DNA from: Anseranas semipalmata
Taxonomy: Eukaryota > Chordata > Aves > Anseriformes > Anseranatidae
Reading direction: 5' to 3'
Length of the DNA: 64,000 bases
Assembly (NCBI GenBank): GCA_013399115.1
Contig: VXAA01003938.1
Location: 1,041,066 to 1,105,065, forward strand
Shown here: positions 25,878 to 37,760 of the stretch, one piece after another
How positions within the stretch are numbered: position 1 is the stretch's first letter
Layout of the letters: every line of letters begins with the position of its first letter
Notes under the pieces: generated by a model
Seen by the model: only the letters and a program-made list of their open reading frames with translations
The model's database searches: none
What the model was told of the DNA's origin: nothing
Program-made: the position numbers and the translations under genes

Positions 25878-26647
25878 CAAGAATCAAGTGCTTGGGAGAG
25901 CTCATTAAATTTGGAAAGTCCTATCTCCTGGGTGACGAGACACTAGAAAGCAGCCCTGCAGAGAGGGATATGGGGGTTTTGGTTGATAGCAAGCTTAATA
26001 TGAGCCAGCAGTGTGCCCTGGCAGCCAGGAGGGCCAACTGTATCCTGGGGTGCATCAGGCACAGCATTGCTAGCCGGTCGAGGGAAGGGATTGTCCTGCT
26101 CTGCTCTGCGCTGGTGCGGCCTCACCTCGAGTACTGTGTGCAGTTCTGGGTACCACAGTACAAAAAGGACGTGAAACTATTGGAGAGTGTCCAGAGAATG
26201 GCTACCAAGATGGTGAAGGGCCTGGAGGGGAAGACGTACGAGGAGCGGCTGAGGTCTCTTGGTTTGTTCAGCCTGGAAAAGAGAGGCTGAGGGGAGGCCT
26301 CATGGCGGCCTGCAGCTTCCTCACGAGGGGAGCGGAGGGGCAGGCGACGATCTCTGCTCTCTGGTGACCAGCGATAAGACCCAAGGGAATGGTGTCAAGC
26401 TGCGACAGGGGAGGTTCAGGCTGGATATCAGGAAGAGGTTCTTCACTGAGAGGGTGGTCGCGCGGTGGAACAGGCTCCCCAGGGATGTAGTCACGGCATC
26501 AAACCTATCGGAGGTTAAGAAGCGCTTGGACTGTGCTCTTAGTCATATGGTCTGAATTTTTGGGCAGACCTGTGTAGTGTCAGGAGTTGGACTCGATGAT
26601 CCTTGTGGGTCCCTTCCAGCTCGGGATATTCTATGATTCTATGATTC
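25878..26647 (+). mobile_element. CR1 LINE 3' end with ORF2 C-terminal part, frameshifted
   Basis: A 5'-truncated CR1 retrotransposon. The plus strand encodes the end of ORF2 after the reverse transcriptase core: '[20 protein letters not shown]' (from about 25940), '[13 protein letters not shown]' (about 26113) and '[16 protein letters not shown]'. The reading frame breaks near 26280-26290; the downstream part ('[17 protein letters not shown]' to a stop near 26555) continues in another frame, so at least one frameshift has occurred. After the stop comes the 3' UTR, whose blocks ('GGAGTTGGACTCGATGATCC', 'GGGTCCCTTCCAGCTCGGGA') match the chicken CR1-B/F type, then the tandem ATTCTATG tail ending at 26647. 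The catalytic YADD/FADD region is not included. The copy cannot move. Its 5' junction near 25878 is approximate. Confidence 0.95.
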
Positions 26648-27936
26648 CTTGCCCATGTCTCACGCTTGTTTTGTCTATCCCTTCTCCCAGGGTATGGGAG
26701 AAGCTGGCAATGCTCGCACCCCAGGGATGGTGTAGCTGGCAGAAAACAAAGCTAAACCAGCCGCAGCTCCTCTGCTTGTTAAACAGCACCACTGGGAAGG
26801 AAGGGGATGCATCCTCTCCCGAGGCTTTGCAGAAGAGGTTGGGAAGCATTCCTTCCCCAAGCACCTTTCTGGTGGTGCCGCTTCCCACCTCGTGCTCCTC
26901 AGCGCAGCTCTGGTGCACAAGTCTCAGCTCGGCTTGAAGTGGGAACGGTCTGACCTGCTAAGCAGGGATGTAAACAGGGGCTTAGCCATTCAGGAACTGG
27001 AAGCCAGCTCTCTGGATTTGCTCCTGATGTTTGCCAAATACTCCCTGTTCAATGGAAGATGATGAAAAACATTTCTGTGAGTTTGTGGTTGTCTAGTTCC
27101 TAGCAAGCCGTTAATACGAGGGATAGGGGGGAAACCCAAACCCCCAAACCAAAAACCTGGACAGCTTACAAACCTTCTCTATGACTTAAATAGAGGCTTG
27201 GTCTAATACTTCTAATTGGCTGGAGCAGCCCTTACCATTTCCCAGACGGTTACTTAAGTACATGTAACCACTCTAACTGCTATGCCTGTTGTCGTGCTGC
27301 TTTCCTTTCCTGCTGACTGACATGGAGCAATGAAACTTGCCAGGTCTGACATTACAAACCAGGACATTGAAGCCAGAGTATGAATGTAAAAGGCAATAAA
27401 TACCCTGCTAATCTCTCCAGCAACACAGAAGCAATAGCAGCAACTCTTTGCTCCAGAAAACTCAAGCTGGTGTTTATTAAGGCTTTTTTATTCCTGGAGT
27501 TCAAGTTATTCCAGTTTTTAAATACATACATACATTTGTGTCCAAAGGATTTGTACTGCCAGAGTAGAAACCTAGCTTTTTCCTTGGACTCCAGGTCTGC
27601 AATTGCCTGTGACTCTGACATGTCACTTAGCATCTTCCTGCAACTGAAGTCTCCATCTGTGAAATAAGGTTGATACACTTTATTGAATTCTAGCTGTTTA
27701 GACTATTAGGCTCTTCAGTTCTGAAGGATTTCTACTTCCCTATGGTATCCAACACAGTGAAGTCCAAGCTTGCTTCAGATCTCTGAGAGAAAATGTCATA
27801 CATAGAATAAGCCTCAGAGCTCCCATAAATAAAAAGTTGTGCTCCCCTGACAGACAAACAGACATTTTACCAGAATAAATAGCCACAACCCGGATCACTA
27901 CAATGCCAAATTATTTTCTCCATAGATCCATCTTTG

Positions 27937-27994
27937 CCCCTTCTCTTCCTTCCCCTTTCCCTTCCCCTTCCTATTCCCATTCTCTTTCCCCTTC
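27937..27994. repeat. Imperfect (TTCCC)n pyrimidine tract
   Basis: Units of TTCCCC/TTCCCT with substitutions, pyrimidine only apart from a few A. It creates overlapping Pro/Ser/Leu-rich ORFs that are artefacts. Confidence 0.8.
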
Positions 27995-30900
27995 ACAGGA
28001 GGAACATCACAGCAAGGATGCCATACCTGCTCTTATTGAAATTATTTACAGGTTTTCAACTTTTCTTGCTGGTTTTCCTCTCATATGTCCATGGAATTTA
28101 TTTATTTAAACCCATGCTTACCTGAGAAATAACAAAAAGATTCCAAACAGTTTATAGCAGGAACTTATACTGCTCTGCCTTAATATTTTAGCTTTCTTAG
28201 AGACCAAATATCTGTTTCTCATGCTCCTGTACTGAGTTAGCTCCGTTTACAAGCTACTACTTTTATTGATACCTGGCAATGAAAACATCCACTCTCAGTA
28301 CATCGAGATGCCTATTTTCCTTTTGGCTTGGCAGTTTGGTCACAGAGTGATAGATCCCCCCTTTCCCAGCACCCCTTGAAATGATGATCTCTCTGAAGGA
28401 CCTCTCCTCTCCTGGGCCACCCAGCTAACCACTGGTGAAGTCCCCCAGCATCCAACTTACAGAGTAGCTTTTAGGAGCATAGCCGTGCTCAAGCGTCTTT
28501 TCACGGTGAAGGTTTCCTTCCCCAAGTCTGGGGTCTGGGTCCTGCTCCCTGTGCTTCTTGCAATGCTCTGGCATCCTCCTTTCCCAGCCCTGCTGCAGCC
28601 CCAGGCTGGATCCTAGACTAAACACTCTCCTGGCCAAGGAAGCAGCTGGGGTGTCCATCATCTGCCACTTGGCTCTCCAGAGCAAGCATGTTTGTGTGTG
28701 AAACCAGCGCTGGCTCGCCTTGCCTGCCCCTCTGCCCCTCCTACACGCTCATGTTCAGTCTCTCCTCCAGAGCTTTCGGAAATGGAAAACAAAGATTCAG
28801 GCTGTCTTGGATCCAGGCATGGGAGCGAGGCAGGATGATGTCTATAAACATCCAGAAAATAATGGCATCATTTAACTTTCAGCAGAGGGCTTATTTATCT
28901 CTAAAGAGATTGCACCAAGTGTTTCCATCCAGAGCAGAGCTATGGAGTAGACGCAAAACCATGACAGGAAACTTTTTATACACGAAAGGGGATTGTAAAT
29001 TTCTGGTGTAAAGTTATGAATTACATTCATTGTGGACGATAAGTCAGATGGTTCTGCTTTGCATACTTTTGGAGTATAGATGTTTAAACAGACTGCTAAA
29101 AGAAAGCGGTGGGGAGCAGCATGCCCCTTCTCTGCAAGATCCAGGTGGCATTAGGGGGCACAGCAGGGGAGCCCACACTGCTGGAGAGCTCAGCTTTCCA
29201 TCTGGGGAGCTGTGCTGAGGGGCGTCCGCACCCCTGCCCAAGCACAGTGCTGTGGGAGCAAGGACCGATGGTTGTGAGTAGCCTGGCTTCACTGTGAGAG
29301 CTACTGCAGGCTCTGCAGCTCATTCCACACTGCATTAGTATTTAGAAAGCCTAAATTCACCGAACCAAGTCTGCAGTCAGCACCCTGATGTGTGCGTGTA
29401 TGCCAGCCATGCAGGGGGTCAGCAGCTCCAGATTGGAGAATCGTCTGGACCATGCTTCACTGGCAGTGCAGATGCACCCTTGCCCCAGGCACGTGAATGT
29501 TTCCAGGCAGGAGGAGATGAGGCGTGCTGGTGGATAACCTTCAGGATACAGAGCTTGAGTCTCATCCCATTTGCTGTGGTCTGCTAGCAACAGGCCGTGG
29601 CCCACTCACTTGCAGGAGCCCCAAGCCAGTGAGGAAACCATCACCATCCTCCTGCTCCAAATCATAGGTATCAAACATACAGCAGTGACTAGTGGGTTTC
29701 TCAGACAGAGAAAGGGTCACCTTGGCAGCAGTGTGTAAGAGCAACCAATGCCAGGCCAACTTTTCTATTGAAAACTGAGCAGATGACAGATTGACCAGGG
29801 GATGCTGGAAATGCCCCAAACACAGGAACAGACAAAAAGAAGTGCGTTACAAGAATATCCTGCTCCTTTCTGTAATATGGCTTCCATTGGCATGCAGCAG
29901 CAGCAAAATCCCATCTACTGGCATTGGGGTCAATGTACATTTGTGAGAGATTCCTGAGCCCAAACATCCCTGTGTTTGGGGTGGCAAAGAAAAGGGGGGA
30001 AAAATAAAAATAAAAAAAACAGTGATGAAAGGATCCTGTGGGACAGCAAGAAGGTGATGTGAGAAAGATCATTTCAATTTCTGGATGCAGTCCGAGTGGA
30101 TAAGGTTTAAGGTGTTTCTTCTGAGCCACTCTGGAGACTGAGGGCTCTGCAGGAGGTCTGTACATGTGCTTCAGCTGAGACTCTCTGGAGTCATAGCAGA
30201 TGGATGCTGCAGTCTTCACTCTGTGAGATGTGACAGAGATTACTCCACTGCAGCAGACAATAAGTCTGGAATCACAATTTTATGCAGCTCTGTCCAGGCA
30301 GTTCTAATATCCATTTACTGGAAAAATTAGGGATACCTAAACACAGTAATTGTGGTCCTTCTATCAAGTAGAAATGATATATCTACAGAACCTCCCTGGG
30401 CACTTACTGCTGCTGTAACCAAGCATCTCATTCGTACAAGTGACCTGAATCTTCCAGGGCCCCTCCAATGCAGCGATGGCTTAGCAGCCCTGAATTATAG
30501 CATGGGAAGTGAAGGACCAAGAGGGGAAGTGAATCTTTTTAAAAGCAATTTAAAGCAATGCTGAGACTTTATCTCATCTATTCTGCCTTTGGTGTAATAC
30601 CGCTGTCTCTTCCCACATGCCTTTTTCAGTACAGGGCAAAAGCAAGCTTCACCCTCCTCTCCTCTGTTCTGGTTAAGCTCTGTAGAGATTAGGGACCACG
30701 ACTCTTGCTTATGCAGGTGCAAGCCAGTGCAGTCAAAGGGAAGTGACTTGGGTCTTGGCACGGCTGCGATTTGCTCTGTTGTGCAAGCGGGATCCCAGCA
30801 CACAGCAAGCTTCCCACTCCTTATTCACAGTGGTTTGTCCTGGGCTGACCTGGATGTAGCAAGTGAGAAAAATACCGGACGAAGCCTCACTTAATCCTAG

Positions 30901-31747
30901 GTTCTCTTTTAACTACTAACCAAGCCGCCTCTGTACCAGCATGTCACTTTGAGAGGATGTGGACAAATATATCCGTGCTGAGGAGTGGCAGAGGCTGTCG
31001 TCCGCTTTTAGAACTGCTGAGATGCATGTTTTTCTAAGCTGGCTAATTAGTATGGGCTCAAAACTAACGGCTGTGTTTAACTGACAAGGCAATATGCCCT
31101 TCACCCATCCCTTGAGATGTCAGGAGAATTATTCCTTTGGAGAAGCGTGCCTGTTAACTCATTCCTCTCTATCTGCTTTGATCTTTTCAATGTAGTGTTT
31201 TCCCTCCACACTGCTTTTCTCCCTGTGAAGGAGAGCATGAAGTAAATTCAAACTCATTTGCAACCAGGTCTTCCTCCCTCGCCCTGCTGAGTTGCATGGC
31301 TGGGTCTTCTGTGCCAGTGGTAGCAGGTGGGACAATATTTTCCACCCTGGTCTAATAGAAGGAGCTGGAGAAAAGGCAGCGCCATGATCTCAAGGTGTTA
31401 ACACCGGTGCAGCCATGAGAAGATGCTGGTAGAGAAAATGAATGGCTGCAGATGCTTCTGCCCTTCTCCAGGACAGCGGGGAGATCAGGAAGAGGCAATG
31501 ATTCAGCAAATCAGTATTGTCCTCCCAGGTTGCTCCCAGGGCTCTGGATTAAGGTGAAAATTGATGACCTGGCCTTTATATGAGAAGGAGGTTAGAGTTT
31601 TATTGACAAATTCAAGCAACTACCGTGCAGCCCTAGTGCATATAAACCCATATGCCCATATGCTTGTGATGTTTATTTTCTCCATAAGAAGATGTTAACA
31701 CCTGACAAAAGCAGGTCTGAATTTAAAGGTAAATGGTATTTGCTGGG

Positions 31748-31763
31748 AAAGAAAGAAAGAAAC
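31748..31763. repeat. Short (GAAA)n
   Basis: Three to four GAAA units inside unremarkable sequence. Confidence 0.75.
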
Positions 31764-32706
31764 AGCAATAATTACACACTGATATTTAGGGCCAAATCTT
31801 GCCCTCAGTTTGAAGGGCTCTCAGCAAGTTTGGGAGATGTTTGGGCACAATGTCTGTGTGGGTAATGTTCAGTGCATCCAAGAACTGAGAAGGTAATTGA
31901 CAAATTGGCAAATGCTGCACTTCTCAGTCTTGGTATCAGTGGCAAACCTGGCTTTGCATAGGAGTCAGGAGGGTTTTCAATGCTTAGGTCACATTTGAGA
32001 TACGAGAGACATGATTTTGCAAGATAAATGTTTGTCGAACATCTCCAGGTCCTTTCACTCCTGCAAGGGTCTGTTTAGTGCTAGAAGAGATTCACTAGCT
32101 TTGCATTTCCAGACAGGGGTGGCTCTGTTTTAGCTTCCAGATTTGGGGAGCAGGCTACCAGTAGCTGTATTCCAGGAGTGTGAGCACTTCTCTGCATTAT
32201 GTACAGTTACAGCAAGCTGCAGATCTTTAGAACTTCACAAGGTCAAGTAGCCAGGATTCAAATCATTGCAGCATGGAATTAGAGTCCTATTTTGAGCCAC
32301 CAACATTCAAAAAATTTGCTCCAAGCCAGCAATTGCCTGCAGTATCATACCAAATTGAAAAAAAAAAAAAAAATAACAGGCAGAAAAAGGGTAAGGGAGT
32401 AAGAGAGGTTTGGCTGTGAATAATGTTATTACACATTGTGCACCAAAAGGAGATGACTTCAGGGATAAATGACCCTTGTGACTTACTTCCCCAAATCACA
32501 GGATGTCAATTTGTGTTTTGAAGGCACCTACTTATGTATTGCAAGGGACCGATGTGAAAAAGTGCAAGCTGTCCCCAGACTAAATAAGTGTTGCTTTGTT
32601 TTCAAGCTAGAAAAGACAGAAAGAAAGGGGGAAAGGAAGGGAGGGACAGAGAAAGGATGCCACAGATGAAAGCATGTTCTCAAAGGTCACGCCAGAGCGT
32701 CCTTAC

Positions 32707-32823
32707 CTCAGCAAATGCTCTGGCTTAACTTCATAACCGAATAATCCTACTATCTGATACTGCTTGAGAAATAAACAGTGTTCTTTAAAGCTCTTGCCCA
32801 TTTCACAGCACTTCCCTGTGACA
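32707..32823 (-). other. Candidate 117-nt exon of an unknown transcript
   Basis: On the minus strand an acceptor-like sequence (pyrimidine-leaning, ending TTTATTACAG) precedes 117 bases that stay open in one frame and end CTGAG, followed immediately by the donor GTAAGG. The length is a multiple of three with one base before and two after the whole codons, so it could be skipped without frameshift. The translation includes 'KCCEMGKSFKEHCLFLKQY' and 'GLFGYEVKPEHLL'. I recognise no family. Such arrangements arise by chance in tens of kilobases, so this is only a candidate. Confidence 0.15.
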
Positions 32824-32948
32824 CTGTAATAAAGTAGGTTGCAGCAAGTATCCTGCATGCCATGCCTCCAAATGTACCAGTTAATTACTGAGCCCTTTAA
32901 ACCTGCTAACAAGACAAGCCTTGTTCTTTCAACCTATTGCTTTTTGCC

Positions 32949-32974
<26 letters not shown>
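32949..32974. repeat. A26 homopolymer
   Basis: Uninterrupted run of 26 A. No upstream retrogene or SINE body is recognised. Confidence 0.9.
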
Positions 32975-32979
<5 letters not shown>

Positions 32980-33346
32980 TTGGGCAAATAAATCTTTCCA
33001 GAGAAAACAGATTTGTTTCCAAATCAGTCAACTGTGCTGAACTGGAAAGGAAGAAATGTTATTTTTTCCAGGATGAAAGCAAAACAAGATCTCTCCCTGT
33101 TTACCCTGTCTCACCCATTTCTAAAGAAGGTCAGTTTAATTCCTTCACTACTTTTTCCTGCTGTCTTATTTATCTTGAAGTCTTCTAGTCTTTTTCAATT
33201 TCACTGTCAAAACCCTGCCTAGTTGGTCCAACATAGGAGTGCTCTGTGGTTTGCTCTTCACAGCCATGTGAAGATGCTGAATAAAGCCGGGTGAACTGTA
33301 AGGATCCAGAGTTTCTCCTTTCTTCCTTGCTTTCCCCATGCTCCTG

Positions 33347-33366
33347 AAAAAAAAAAAAAAAAAAAA
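33347..33366. repeat. A20 homopolymer
   Basis: Uninterrupted A run about 370 bases after the previous one, also without a recognisable retroposed body. Confidence 0.9.
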
Positions 33367-33815
33367 CCATAAATCTCAAGAGCTTATTGTTGACTTGTTT
33401 TCCTTTTGGCATCTTGTTCGTTACAGATGCTCCTAAGCCCCTGACAACAATCACAAATGCAGCTTGCCCCAACCCTGGGTGTTATGCCACACTGAAATGC
33501 AAACTCCTGTACTCTAAACACTTTTTCATACTGATGCCTGGGACTGAATTGGGAAGTAAGGAATGGCAGTAGAAATATGAGGCGATGTGGTGAGACAGAA
33601 TTAAAAAAGAAGAGCTTTTCTGTCTTCATAGTGGGTAGCTGTTAAGTTTTAACTCAGAAGGAGCTTTGGACAGCTCTGGGAGGGTGTTCAATGACATAAA
33701 GTAAGGGCTTTCCTTCAGGTCTGCCTTACACCAGCCAGCCAGCGTGCAAGGTGTGTTTTGCATGCTGGAGTGCCAAATTGCAGAACTAGATGCATTTTTT
33801 ATTCTTTTTTAACAG

Positions 33816-33890
33816 TCATAGATTGTAAGAGAGGGTCATTAGATCAATTAGTTGAGTGTCCTAGATGACATCTTAACTAAATGCAAATGC
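33816..33890 (-). mobile_element. Probable ancient CR1 3' terminus fragment
   Basis: The plus strand opens with TCATAGATTGTAAGAGAGGG and continues 'GTCATTAGATCAATTAG'. This resembles the old amniote CR1 3' end, in which the element starts with a TCATAGA word followed by a 'CCATTAGATCATCTAGT'-type phrase. The fragment is short and divergent, so it is only a probable call, again from remembered consensus. Confidence 0.45.
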
Positions 33891-36800
33891 ACCCTCCTGA
33901 ATTCTCATGTAAGTGTTCTTACCGTGCTGGGTTGGTTACACCAGTTTGACCTCTTTTAGCCTCACGTACACACCATTGACTTTAGAGCATCAGTCTCAAC
34001 AGAAGGGCCTGAAAGGAGGTATATATTACTGGCTGATATGCAGGTTTTAGGATAAAGGTTCATGCCTTATCTTCAGCCTCTTCTGCCATTGAATTACCTC
34101 ACTCATGCCTCAGGCATTGAGCATGCAGACACAGTTACAGCAGTTTAGCTGGGATGCAGGGATCTGTGACACGATGACTCAGGCACCATGAACTGACCAG
34201 GTACCTATGCCCTGACTGCGGCTGGGCAACTCTAGAGGCAATCTAGGTTCATCCAGTGCACGCACACACTAAAGAAGGTAGAAGAGCCACAAGGACCAAA
34301 GGCTCTGTGTGAAAGTCTCCAGTGATATATAGAACCCACAGCAGGACTCAGTTCTCAGTTTGGCTTCTAGACTCAAGGCCATAGTCCTGTTGTGCTACTT
34401 TCACAACCAGAGAGCAATAGGATACAATAGATGGCAGTGCGTACATTGTTCCAAAGCTTTGCTAGTGAAATGAACAGTGTTTTCACATCTTTCCAGGCAA
34501 TTCCAGTCCAAGTGACAGCATTAAGTCCAGCAGCCCTTGCAAAACAAACCAGCACTCCCTCATGACCCTCTCAGTCACTCGTCAGGTTTTATCCACACTG
34601 CTGCAGCTGCCAGTGGTTTTGTTTCACCATGTTGTCCTTTATCTGCCCAGACACTAGAAGACTGGTCAAGCCATTTGCTCTTTTCTGATTTTGGTGGCGC
34701 ACGAGGCAGATCTTCTGACTCCAGAAGTGTTTTTCTTGTTTCAAGGGCTGTCCTTTTCTGAGGCAGCACAGGCCTTTCCAAAGTTGCCCAGTTGTTCCTG
34801 CTGGCGGAGAACTTTATGGGATGAAGCCAGCTGCTTATTTCCAGGGAAGATGCCAGCCCAGGAAGCAAGACTTGTCTTTCATGGAGTGCTGCATTTCCTA
34901 AGGGGCAATACCTCTGACAAGGAGAGGCACATCTGTTTCTACACACCCCTGGCACACTCATTTGTGCTAAAAGTAATCGCCTTGGTGGTGCTTTGTCCAT
35001 ACTGTATTGTATGATGAGAAAAATCAGTCTCACACTACCAAAGCCATTTGGAAAATGCTACCTACCCCATCTTAGCTCAGACACCCACTGCTATGATATC
35101 TGAACTGTTCTTAAGTGCCAACTGATCTGTTCTGATGACCTTCATGAGAATGGATCCATGCTCTGTTACCAATGTTTTCAGTTCTCTAACTCCCTCAGAC
35201 TTCTGGGGGGTTGTCATTTTGAGTCATTGTTAATACTAAAGAAAGTATTTTCAGAAAACAAATAGAGTGGCTGTGAAAATCAGCACACTCCCATTGAAGT
35301 CAACAGGAGTTATTTGAGTGGGAGCAGATGGCACCTGCTTTTTCTTTATAACCAGTGTTTATTCATTCACTCTAGATGCTCCTAAAATCTTTACCCTGTC
35401 AACCCCTCTCTGCATAGATCTAGTCTAGCCTGCGTGAGAGCAACATTTACCAGCTGTGCTGCCAAGAAATTACACTGCACAAATAATTACCCTAGAGCAG
35501 GATAGCTTTGGCAGCAACTACCTGAGTGCTGGAGAAATGCAAGTAGTTGAAGGGCAAGACTTTGGAGAGTGCTGCCATAAAGTGTCTGGTGGAACGTATT
35601 AGGGAGACATTCAGCAAATGTGACTGAGACCTCTGATTCTCTGCCAGCTGTCAGGTTTGGAATTACAGCCATAACAATTAGCCATGATTACTTCCCGATG
35701 TTGTTAAGTACAGTGCAAAGATCAGCAGTTAGAGTAGTTGCTTTCTGTGATACGTAAGGGTGGTGCCAACAAGAAGTATCAGATAACACGGCTGAAGACT
35801 GGTGATGGACTGGCAGATGTGGATCAGGAGGACCAATATTTGCTATTTATGCTTAGCAGTTTTCCCTCCAGACAGCTACTGTCAGTATCTGTTAAAACAC
35901 AGCCTTTATTACATAGATAAATAAAGATAATGACATCCCAAGTGGTGCTATAGAGGCTACAGAGTCATCCCATGACTGCAGTAGTTCACCCAGCTGCCCT
36001 GTAGTTTGACCTAGCCAACCTTATGCTATTCGCTGATCAAAATCATGAAGAAAATATGTATCTTGGTGCACGGCCACAAAGTTCAAATGTCAATAAATTA
36101 TTGGGCTTTACCTAGAACTCTTGGCCACCATTATGTCACCAGTCTCCTAAGATCTCACAGACAAAAGTAATGAGCAAATACCAGAGCCAGAGACCTTCTG
36201 TATGAATAAAAAGAAGTGTTTCTAGCTGAGTTCCACTGGTGCTCATAGATAAATTTGGGACAGAGCACCTATCTGGGCTGCTGGGGATACTGTTTTTTTT
36301 TTTACAGCATTCGTGGGTAGTATCTGATCACGCACCTTAGAAATTTCCTCCGTGTGCAATAAGTATCGTGATTTCTGGCAGGACTAAACAAAATATTCCA
36401 ACAAGCTTGCTACAGCTTAATTTTCACTTACTCTTTCAATGAATACAGGTTAAAGGCTATTTACACTGAAGGGATTGGAAACCTCACCACAGCCAGTTCT
36501 TTCACCCCTTCATTTAAATTCTCCCACATTCCTACCTCCTATCCTAAAGGCTTTCCTGAAGATTTTGGAGAGTGGGGTGAATATGGGGTTTGTGTGGAGA
36601 GACGGATCAGTTCAGCCAACTAGATTTGAAGACTTACTTCTCCTTGTTGATCTTAAAACCTGGTGTAATGTCAATGGGTTCACTTGGAGAAGTCATGACT
36701 CCAGTCATGCCTGATTTGCCAAGTCTAAAATTGATGTGTTTGGGCCTAGGTTATTGTGGTCTGTAAAAATAGTTGATGTGTACAGAATTATTTTTGTTAA

Positions 36801-37670
36801 GAGCCAGACAAATTCAGTGCTTTCTTGAGTGCCTGCTCTCCAATCACTGTGTCCTAATCAATGTTTAGTTCCTGGCTTGACTGCTGGACACCTCTTATCC
36901 AAGAGGTCTGATATGTTGCTGTTCAGTTATAACTGATCATGGAAAGCAAAATCATTGTTTACCTTCCCTGGTAGAACAAATGTGGCTCTTACAATCAAAC
37001 TTTGGTTAAATGCTTAAGGGAAGACCATTTCTGCCAGATCAAACGAACGCCCATGGAAACCAACCATAGCAGAAATTAGTTTAGTTAAACACTTGAACTA
37101 ATCCTCTCTGAAATTCTTTTGGCAATGTTTATTCAGCTTTAATTGTTTCATGAACACACAACAGTTTAAAGAGGGCCTTAGAACCAACATCAAGCCCATA
37201 CGGTTCATTTGATACAATTTAATTTGACCACTTGAGAGGCATAAACATTCTTAACATGAGAATTAAAGGTGTCTCTGGAAGGCATTCAGCTTTTCACTAG
37301 ATGTTGTTAAGAAGTAGACAGAAGCCAAACAGAGGACTGTTATACAGAGTCGGTAATCTGATATTCTGCTATCATTACCATGAAGCTCTTTTTCGCAGTA
37401 AAAACACCTTAGACTTGGGATTCCAGGAAGAGGTGATTTTTTTTTTTTATATGAAAGAGTAGATGCTTTGTTCTTCTATAGTTAATGGAAGAAAAATCTT
37501 GCTGAAGTTTTCATAAGTTTAAGATATACAAGATCTGGAGTTATACTGCTCCGTTATAGGACACAACCTGGTAAGTCATTGTTCCCAGTGTTGCCAAAAA
37601 TTATGTGTGGTAGTGTAAGGTTACCAAGTGTACTGCAAACTCTTTGACTTTCTGTCTTCTCTGGAGACAG

Positions 37671-37760
37671 TGGAAAACAGTGGATAAAGAAATAATGCAG
37701 ATATTCACTCAGCTAAACCAGGAACCTTCTAACTCTGAAAATCCCAAGTACCTGCAGAAA
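37671..37760 (+). other. Candidate 90-nt exon of an unknown transcript
   Basis: A pyrimidine-rich run with an AG (CTTTCTGTCTTCTCTGGAGACAG) precedes 30 open codons ending CAGAAA, then a GTAATG donor-like word. The translation includes 'DKEIMQIFTQLNQEPSNSEN' and 'PKYLQK', which is composition-wise plausible protein but matches nothing I know. The phase is zero at both ends. The acceptor has a purine-containing GGAGA just before its AG, which weakens it. Confidence 0.12.

Larger units (their letters stand above)
26648..33815. other. Noncoding DNA with low-complexity tracts, no gene seen
   Basis: Contains a TTCCC-rich tract (27937-27994), a GAAA microsatellite near 31748, an A16 at 32358, an A26 (32949-32974) and an A20 (33347-33366). 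ORFs reach 172 codons (29701-30219, minus) without a recognisable domain. A candidate splice-bounded exon on the minus strand (32707-32823) is listed separately. Confidence 0.6.
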
